Of a DNA stretch of 10,456 bases, positions 5,590 through 10,456 are shown in pieces. Both the position numbers and the translations under genes were made by a program. The stretch comes from an uncultured Eubacteriales bacterium (GTDB lineage Bacteria > Bacillota > Clostridia > Oscillospirales > Acutalibacteraceae): contig ONWP01000193.1 of assembly GCA_900321595.1 (NCBI GenBank), positions 1 to 10,456 on the forward strand. The letters run 5' to 3'. A model generated the notes under the pieces. The model ran no database searches and was not told where the DNA came from. It was given only the letters and a program-made list of their open reading frames with translations. Position 1 is the first letter of the stretch. Each line of letters starts with the position of its first letter.

Positions 5590-7041
5590 TTAAAAACGGA
5601 AATACAGGAAGGGATTGTACGTTTCGCCCACCAGTGAAATCGCGCTGATCAGCAGGAGGATCGTGGGGATCGCGATGCGCCCGACCGACACGGCGATGGT
5701 CTCAACATCTGAGAATTCGGCGCGCTTGACGAAGAACCGGCCGAGATTCTTCACGATCGGCGTACAGGCAAAGATCGCCAGAAGCAGGAACAGCAGAATG
5801 CCGGAAATGTACGTCGCCGTCTCCGTCGTCGCGAAGGGATTCCGGTTGAGACCGAACATCCCTTTGAAGGTGGTGCCGACCAGCTTCAGATCGTCGAATT
5901 TGAAAAGGACCCATCCGAAGTAGACGACGAAAAGCAGATAGATATGGGAGACAAACGCCGGAAGCTTTTTCAGCTTTTCAAGCAGGAAGAATTTCTCGAA
6001 CACCAGGAAGACGAACCAGTACAGCCCCCAAAGCACGAAATTCCAGCTTGCGCCGTGCCAGAAGCCCGTCAGCGCCCAGACGACGAAAAGGTTGAAGATC
6101 TGGCGGGCGGCGCCTTTCCGGTTGCCGCCGAGGGGAATGTACACGTAATCGCGGAAGAAGGAGCCCAGCGAAATGTGCCATCTCCGCCAGAAATCCGTCA
6201 CGCTGGCCGCGGTGTACGGGTAGTTGAAGTTTTCCTTGTAGTGGAAGCCGGACATCAAGCCCATGCCGATCGCCATATCGGAATAGGCGGAAAAGTCGAG
6301 GTAGATCTGAAGCGCATAGAAGAGCATGCCGACCCAGAGCGCGAGGACAGAACGGGAGCCCAGCGCCGCGGCCGCGTCTGAAGCGCCGTCCGCGACAAGC
6401 AGCTGATCGACAAACATCCCGCAGTTGTTCGCGAGCAAAACCTTCTTCGCGAGGCCGAACGCGAATCGCATCACGCCCTGATTCAGATCGGACTGCTTGT
6501 AGGTCCGGTCGATGAGCTCCCGTTCCACGTCGGCGTATCGCACGATCGGTCCTGCGATGCACTGATGGAACAGCGAGGCATACAGCAGAACGATCATAAA
6601 GCGCGGCTGCGCTTTCACTTCGCCGCGGTACACGTCAATGACGTAGCTCAACAGCTGGAAGGTATAGAACGAAATGCCGATGGGCAGCGCGATCTGAATG
6701 ACGGGATCGGTGTTGCCGGTGATCAGGTGGACTTGCGTGAGAAAGAACGTGCCGTATTTGAATACACCCAGCAATCCCAGACAGACGACGCACTCGAGCG
6801 CCATGAACAGAACGCGCAAGCCGTGCGACGATTCGGATTTGTCGATCTGTAGCGCGAAAAACCAGCTTGCCAGACTCATGGTGAGCAGCAGCAGAACGTA
6901 CCGCGGTTCGCCCCACGCGTAAAAGACCAGCGAGAAAACAAGCAGGATTATATTGCGGACCCGGTTGTCCGGCGCCAGCTTCAGCGCGATCAGATTCATC
7001 GGCAGGAAACCGAAAATGAACAGGAGGCTTGAAAAGACCAA
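5590..7041 (-). CDS. MBOAT family O-acyltransferase (AlgI/DltB-like)
   Basis: A 483-residue polytopic membrane protein of the MBOAT family that moves acyl (usually acetyl) groups from a cytoplasmic donor across the membrane for O-acylation of an envelope glycan. The N-terminus MVFSSLLFIFGFLP is the usual AlgI-type start. Other motifs are PIGISFYTFQ (120-129), QIYLDFSAYSDMAIG (245-259), DFWRRWHISLGSFFRDYVYIPLGGN (283-307, with His289) and the hallmark GFWHGASWNF (326-335), whose His329 matches the essential MBOAT histidine. About ten or more hydrophobic segments are spread over the full length, which fits the family. The start codon is TTG (7041-7039); no in-frame ATG fits the conserved N-terminus, and only a weak AAGAAAG lies upstream, so translation may be modest. 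It is the first gene of a two-gene cassette with the DHHW protein. No glycosyltransferase is nearby to identify the substrate. Family firm, substrate unknown. Confidence 0.93.
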   Translation of the reverse strand: MVFSSLLFIFGFLPMNLIALKLAPDNRVRNIILLVFSLVFYAWGEPRYVLLLLTMSLASWFFALQIDKSESSHGLRVLFMALECVVCLGLLGVFKYGTFFLTQVHLITGNTDPVIQIALPIGISFYTFQLLSYVIDVYRGEVKAQPRFMIVLLYASLFHQCIAGPIVRYADVERELIDRTYKQSDLNQGVMRFAFGLAKKVLLANNCGMFVDQLLVADGASDAAAALGSRSVLALWVGMLFYALQIYLDFSAYSDMAIGMGLMSGFHYKENFNYPYTAASVTDFWRRWHISLGSFFRDYVYIPLGGNRKGAARQIFNLFVVWALTGFWHGASWNFVLWGLYWFVFLVFEKFFLLEKLKKLPAFVSHIYLLFVVYFGWVLFKFDDLKLVGTTFKGMFGLNRNPFATTETATYISGILLFLLLAIFACTPIVKNLGRFFVKRAEFSDVETIAVSVGRIAIPTILLLISAISLVGETYNPFLYFRF

Positions 7042-7100
7042 ACTGCAACACGCTTTCTTACAATAGTTTTATGTCAGGCAAAATAGTACGCAAAAGCCTT

Positions 7101-7129
7101 AATATATATTATGCCTGAATTCAAATCAA
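7101..7129 (-). promoter_or_regulatory. Candidate promoter of the MBOAT/DHHW operon
   Basis: On the minus strand TTGATT (plus 7124-7129) is followed after 17 bases by TATATT (plus 7101-7106). Each hexamer differs from consensus by one or two bases, and the region is AT-rich. A start near 7094 would give a leader of about 53 bases before the TTG start codon. Other AT-rich hexamers in the same stretch could serve instead. Confidence 0.45.
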
Positions 7130-7169
7130 AAAGCAAGTCAAATTGATCATTATTATAAAGTTTTACAAG

Positions 7170-7196
7170 AAAAAACGACCCGAGTGGGATCGTTTT
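7170..7196 (-). terminator. Rho-independent terminator of the shikimate operon
   Basis: Read on the minus strand, AAAACGA (7196-7190) pairs with TCGTTTT (7178-7172), extended by CCC/GGG with one bulged base and a four-base loop. A run of six T (7175-7170) follows on the minus strand, overlapping the stem end. It begins directly after the aroQ stop codon, a clear end to the aroC-pheA-aroE/K-aroQ operon. Confidence 0.85.
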
Positions 7197-7628
7197 CTAA
7201 GTATTGGCCAGCAGCCACGAAAGCGCTTCCAGGTAACCGTCGAGTCCGTGACCGATAATGTGGTGACGACAGGCCATGCCGGCATAGGAGATCTGCCGGA
7301 ACGCTTCCCGCTTCGTCACGTCGCTGATATGGACTTCGACAGCCGGCAGTCCCACTGCCTTGAGCGCGTCCAGGATCGCGACGCTTGTGTGCGTATAGGC
7401 CGCCGGGTTGATAACGATGCCGTCATAAACGCCGTAAGCGGCCTGAATCCAGTCCACGAGATCGCCCTCATGGTTGGATTGCCTGCAATCGACGGCGACG
7501 CCGCCGCGATCGGCCCAGTCCGCGATCATGGACAGAAGGCTGTCATATCCTGTCTTTCCGTAAATGTCCGGTTCGCGGACGCCGAGCATATTGAGATTCG
7601 GTCCGTTTAAAACGAGATACTTCTTCAT
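7197..7628 (-). CDS. aroQ: 3-dehydroquinate dehydratase, type II
   Basis: Dodecameric type II dehydroquinase, which converts 3-dehydroquinate to 3-dehydroshikimate by trans elimination in the cytoplasm. At 143 residues it is the normal family length. It has the signature LNGPNLNMLGVREPDIYG (7-24, with Asn11, loop Arg18 and catalytic Tyr23), SNHEGDLVDWI (51-61), INPAAYTHTS (73-82, Asn74 and His80), VEVHISD (97-103, His100) and the closing FRQISY (Arg111). The start at ATG 7628 overlaps the TGA of the aroE/aroK fusion (ATGA) and has a GGCGG-type ribosome binding site seven bases upstream; a GTG at 7634 would be only three bases from that site. It is the last gene of the operon. All active-site motifs look intact. 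Confidence 0.96.
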   Translation of the reverse strand: MKKYLVLNGPNLNMLGVREPDIYGKTGYDSLLSMIADWADRGGVAVDCRQSNHEGDLVDWIQAAYGVYDGIVINPAAYTHTSVAILDALKAVGLPAVEVHISDVTKREAFRQISYAGMACRHHIIGHGLDGYLEALSWLLANT

Positions 7629-8854
7629 ACACACACCGCCTTTAAAATCGCGTCGACACAGTCCGCCGCGGTGCCGCCCGCGTCGATTTCCAGGTCGCAG
7701 CCTTTTTTATACAGTGCCCCGCGCTCCTGCCAGAGCGCTTCAACGCCCTTCTTCGCGCTCAGCGGCCGTCCTTCCGTGGCCAACTGATCGAGCGGGCGGT
7801 TGAGGAATACGACAACTGCGTTCTGACGTGCGGCGTACAGGGCTTTCGGCACTGTGACAAGCCCGCCGCCGGTGGCGATCACAAGCTGCTTCTCTTTGCC
7901 GAATCGCTCCATGATCTTTGTTTCCTGTTCCCGGAACGCAGCCTCGCCATACAGATTGATGTAGTCTCCGGCCGCTGTGCCGAGCGTTTCCCGGAGCTCT
8001 TCATCCGTATCGACGAATTGACGGCCGAGCCTCTCAGCGAGCGCGCTGCCGACTGTCGTTTTTCCGCTGCCGGGCATGCCGATCAGCACGATATTGCTGT
8101 TCTCAAAGAAGACCTGCCGCGTCACGCGATCGATCGCAGGATCCGGTATGGCTTCTCCCGTAAAGAACTCAGCGGCCTTTTTCGCCTGCGCGACCAGCAT
8201 GGAAAGGCCTGTGACCGCGGGGATTCCGCGTTGCTCCGCCTCCATTGTCAGCAGGGTGCGATTCGGGTTGTATATGACGTCCGCAAAGCCGAGCAATTTA
8301 GAGAATCTGTCGATATCGACCGGGACGGCCAGATTGTTCGGATACATCCCGACCGGTGTGCAGTTGATCAGGATCTCCGCGTCCGCGTATCGATCCGTAT
8401 CGCCGTAGGATACCGCGCCGGCGCGGGATACGACGACGGTTTCGCGGGCTCCCATTTTTGAGCAGACGTACTTTGCCGTCTTGCTGGTGCCGCCGGAGCC
8501 AAGGATCGCGACCTTTTTGCCTGCCGGATCGATCCCGGCGCTTTCCAGCATATAGCGAAATCCGAATCCGTCTGTATTGTATCCGGTCAGACGTCCGTCG
8601 GGTCCTTTGACGACTGTGTTGACAGATCCGATTTCGATCGCCGTTGCGTCCAGGTCATCCAGAAACGGGATCACGGTCTCTTTGTACGGAATCGTCACGT
8701 TGCAGGCGTCGAAGTCCTTTCCGTGCATGAACGCCGGCACGTCCTCGGGCTCCAGCTCCCAGAGGTCATAAGGGTAGCCGGCCAGCAGCTGATGGATCCG
8801 GGGACTGTATGAGTGTGGGAGCCTGCGTCCGATCAAACCGAATCTCGCGCGCAT
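7625..8854 (-). CDS. Bifunctional shikimate dehydrogenase / shikimate kinase (AroE-AroK fusion)
   Basis: A 409-residue fusion of two consecutive shikimate-pathway enzymes. Residues 1-250 are NADP-dependent shikimate dehydrogenase: the shikimate-binding SYSP (15-18), NVTIPYKE with catalytic Lys58, GYNTDGFGF with Asp95, the nucleotide-binding GSGGTSK (119-125), NCTPVGMYP (164-172) and GLSMLVAQA (Gln223). Residues about 253-409 are shikimate kinase: Walker A GMPGSGKTT (259-267), DTDEEL (Asp282, Asp284), AFREQE (Arg308), the GGG triplet (329-331), EGRPL (Arg363, lid) and QERGALY (Arg378). Both halves keep their catalytic residues, so one protein should reduce 3-dehydroshikimate to shikimate and then phosphorylate it. 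The junction is only a few residues long. The ATG at 8854 has GAGGTG five bases upstream and overlaps the pheA stop by one base (TGATG); a GTG at 8857 is too close to that site. It precedes aroQ, which supplies its substrate. Confidence 0.95.
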   Translation of the reverse strand: MRARFGLIGRRLPHSYSPRIHQLLAGYPYDLWELEPEDVPAFMHGKDFDACNVTIPYKETVIPFLDDLDATAIEIGSVNTVVKGPDGRLTGYNTDGFGFRYMLESAGIDPAGKKVAILGSGGTSKTAKYVCSKMGARETVVVSRAGAVSYGDTDRYADAEILINCTPVGMYPNNLAVPVDIDRFSKLLGFADVIYNPNRTLLTMEAEQRGIPAVTGLSMLVAQAKKAAEFFTGEAIPDPAIDRVTRQVFFENSNIVLIGMPGSGKTTVGSALAERLGRQFVDTDEELRETLGTAAGDYINLYGEAAFREQETKIMERFGKEKQLVIATGGGLVTVPKALYAARQNAVVVFLNRPLDQLATEGRPLSAKKGVEALWQERGALYKKGCDLEIDAGGTAADCVDAILKAVCV

Positions 8855-9999
8855 CACAACACCTCGCTGTATGAGCCGAAATAGACCAGATTGCAGTTTT
8901 CGGCTTCCAGTTCGTCAAACAGCGCGTAAAGATCGTCGGAATAGACAGACGCCTCCACGTCAAAATAGAAACAGAATTCAAAGTCCTTTTCGGGAATCGG
9001 ACGGCTTTCAAGCTTTCGCATGTTGATCCCGTGGGCGTTGAGTCTGGACAGAATCGCGTACAGCGCTCCGGGTCTGTGCGCCGCTGTCAGCAGGAAGCTG
9101 GTGCGGTCCGCGCCGGGGTAGATCTGGAGCGTCTTTGCGACGCAGATGAACCGCGTATAGTTGTTGCGGACGTTCTGAACCGCGGGGACAAGCTCCGTCA
9201 AACCGTAAATCTCCGCGCAGTCGGGCGACGCGAGCGCCGCGATATCCGGGCTGTCGCTTTCCGCGACCAGCTTCGCCGCCTCCGCTGTGTTGCGCACAGC
9301 GCGGACAGTGACACCGTCGAGGGTGGAGAGAAACTCGCTGCTCTGCGCGATCGCCTGTTCGTGGGAGATGATCTCTCGGATCTCTTCAAGCTTCGTACCG
9401 TTTTTGACAAGCAGGGAGTGTTCGACGTGTACGCGGATCGACCGCACGATATAGCAGTGATGCTCCCGCAGGAGATCATAGACTTTGTTGACGGATCCGG
9501 CCGTACTGTTCTCAATGGGCAGGATCCCGTAATCGGCGGCTCCGTCGGAGACCAGCCGAAGCACCTTGCCCCAGCTGGAAGCGTAGACGATGTCCGGATA
9601 GCGAAAGATGCGGTCGCAGGCGTGCTGGGAATACGCGCCCTCCACGCCCTGACAGGCGACGCGCGCCTTTTCGGGGAACAGCCGCGGCGTCTGTTCGACA
9701 GCGTCGCGCACAAGCGCGGATAACGCGCTGCCGCCGCTGATATGGCGATGCTCGTAAGCGCGGCAGAGGCTGAAAATGTTTTGATACAGGATCTTCGCGT
9801 CGCCTGCCCAATCGGGATCGCTCATCTCATCGACGCGGCTGAGGATCTCCCGTTCCCGCTTCGCGTTTCGAACCGGCAGATTGTTCGCCTCTTTGTAGCG
9901 CGCGACGTCAAGGACGAGCCGCATCCGCTGACCGAACAGATCCAGCATCTGCGCGTCGACCGCGTCAATACGGTCCCGGTATGTTTTCAGGTCTTCCAT
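8854..9999 (-). CDS. pheA: Bifunctional chorismate mutase / prephenate dehydratase (P-protein)
   Basis: A 381-residue P-protein that turns chorismate into prephenate and then phenylpyruvate, committing carbon to phenylalanine. Residues 1-86 form an AroQ-type chorismate mutase helix bundle (YRDRIDAVDAQML, RMRLVLDVARYK with Lys36, KREREIL with Arg48 and Glu49). Residues about 112-290 are prephenate dehydratase: GVEGAYSQ (118-125), PIENSTAGSVN (161-171) and NNYTRF (279-284, catalytic Thr282). Residues about 298-378 form an ACT domain with PGALY (310-314) and ESRP (331-334), the phenylalanine-binding motifs, so feedback inhibition by phenylalanine is expected. The position matching E. coli Asp48 in the mutase is Asn45. 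The ATG follows the aroC stop without a gap (TAAATG) and has AGGAGG seven bases upstream. It directly follows the enzyme that makes its substrate. Confidence 0.95.
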   Translation of the reverse strand: MEDLKTYRDRIDAVDAQMLDLFGQRMRLVLDVARYKEANNLPVRNAKREREILSRVDEMSDPDWAGDAKILYQNIFSLCRAYEHRHISGGSALSALVRDAVEQTPRLFPEKARVACQGVEGAYSQHACDRIFRYPDIVYASSWGKVLRLVSDGAADYGILPIENSTAGSVNKVYDLLREHHCYIVRSIRVHVEHSLLVKNGTKLEEIREIISHEQAIAQSSEFLSTLDGVTVRAVRNTAEAAKLVAESDSPDIAALASPDCAEIYGLTELVPAVQNVRNNYTRFICVAKTLQIYPGADRTSFLLTAAHRPGALYAILSRLNAHGINMRKLESRPIPEKDFEFCFYFDVEASVYSDDLYALFDELEAENCNLVYFGSYSEVL

Positions 10000-10456
10000 T
10001 TAAACGCCTCCTGTCAGGATCAGATCAAGCGCGGTAAACGCGGCGACGGCTTCGACGGCTGCCGCAGCTCTCGGGACGACGCAGGGGTCATGACGCCCCA
10101 CGATCTGAAGATCCGCGTCCTGTCTGCGGGAGAGGCTGACGCTCTTCTGGAGCTGCGCGATACTCGGCGTCGGTTTGAAGGCCGCGCGAAAGATCACCGG
10201 CCGACCGGTCGTGATGCCGCCCAGAATGCCGCCGGCATGGTTGGTCGCGCTTGTAATCGTGCCGTTTCTGACGCGCAGGGCGTCGTTGTGGGCGCTGCCG
10301 CGCATTGCGGCCGCCGCGAAGCCCTCGCCGAATTCCACGCCCCGCACCGCCGGGATGCCGAACACCGCCTGCGCCAGCCGGTTCTCCACGCCGTCGAACA
10401 TGGGATCGCCATAGCCCGCCGGCACGCCCAACGCGAAGGCCTCCACCACGCCGCCC
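10000..10456 (-). CDS. aroC: Chorismate synthase, C-terminal part
   Basis: C-terminal 151 residues of the FMN-dependent enzyme that converts EPSP to chorismate; the N-terminal part lies past the window edge, so the first visible codons (GGVVEAFA) are internal. Recognisable segments are GVPAGYGDPMFDGVENRLAQ, FGIPAVRGVEFG, GSAHNDAL, TNHAGGILGGITTGRPV and GRHDPCVVPRA; the last fits the third chorismate synthase signature (R-H-D-P-C through V-E-A). The GTG at 10449 is not a start. The TAA stop abuts the pheA ATG. The promoter and any attenuator or T-box for the operon must lie outside the window, since no regulatory leader is visible downstream of this point. Confidence 0.95.
   Translation of the reverse strand, partial: GGVVEAFALGVPAGYGDPMFDGVENRLAQAVFGIPAVRGVEFGEGFAAAAMRGSAHNDALRVRNGTITSATNHAGGILGGITTGRPVIFRAAFKPTPSIAQLQKSVSLSRRQDADLQIVGRHDPCVVPRAAAAVEAVAAFTALDLILTGGV

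Noticed and set aside
7042..7196. Possible small gene or RNA between aroQ and the MBOAT gene
   Set aside because: A plus-strand frame from 7143 begins in an AT-rich stretch and runs antisense through aroQ. The gap itself is explained by the aroQ terminator and the MBOAT promoter.
1..10456. CRISPR arrays, tRNA or rRNA genes, transposases, phage genes or toxin-antitoxin pairs
   Set aside because: None were seen: no regularly spaced direct repeats, no tRNA-like cloverleaf and no mobile-element protein motif in any plausible frame.

Overview
The window looks like a chromosomal segment from a moderately GC-rich member of the Clostridia (Bacillota), possibly an uncultivated gut lineage. The pointers are an MBOAT gene paired with a DHHW-family gene, a PqqD-like/S26-like peptidase pair, strong AGGAGG-type ribosome binding sites, AT-rich sigma-A promoters in short intergenic gaps, a fused chorismate mutase-prephenate dehydratase and a fused AroE-AroK. 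The taxonomic guess is inference; there is no rRNA or other marker gene here.

Bases 1-1590 (+ strand): the 3' part of an M20 metallopeptidase of the carboxypeptidase PS/PM20D1 type. It is followed at once by a small PqqD-like protein and a soluble S24/S26-type serine peptidase, which overlap by ATGA. A GNRA-capped hairpin closes this unit.

Bases 1591-1826 carry no credible protein gene. They hold a 19-bp inverted repeat around about 70 bases, a minus-strand rho-independent terminator, and a perfect consensus promoter (TTGACA-17-TATAAT) on the minus strand that overlaps the stop codon of the next gene. Promoter plus terminator would define an RNA of roughly 65 nt.

Bases 1827-4176 (- strand): a two-gene operon with an endoglycoceramidase-like GH5 hydrolase without a signal peptide and a TIM-barrel sugar isomerase/epimerase-like protein. 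Its promoter (extended -10) lies inside a palindrome that also looks like the terminator of the operon behind it.

Bases 4186-7129 (- strand): an O-acylation cassette, an AlgI-like MBOAT acyltransferase plus a membrane-anchored DHHW (AlgX/AlgJ-like) protein, with its own promoter. It probably O-acetylates a cell-surface glycan.

Bases 7170-10456 (- strand): a tightly packed shikimate/phenylalanine operon. In transcription order it is aroC (5' end outside the window), pheA (chorismate mutase-prephenate dehydratase-ACT), an aroE-aroK fusion and aroQ (type II dehydroquinase), ended by a clear terminator. Genes abut or overlap by 1-4 bases, which indicates translational coupling. Together they cover dehydroquinate to shikimate-3-phosphate, EPSP to chorismate, and chorismate to phenylpyruvate; EPSP synthase and the earlier steps must be encoded elsewhere.

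Most of the window is ordinary metabolism. The less explained parts are the 1591-1830 intergenic element, the PqqD/S26 pair, the cytoplasmic GH5 operon and its palindromic control region.
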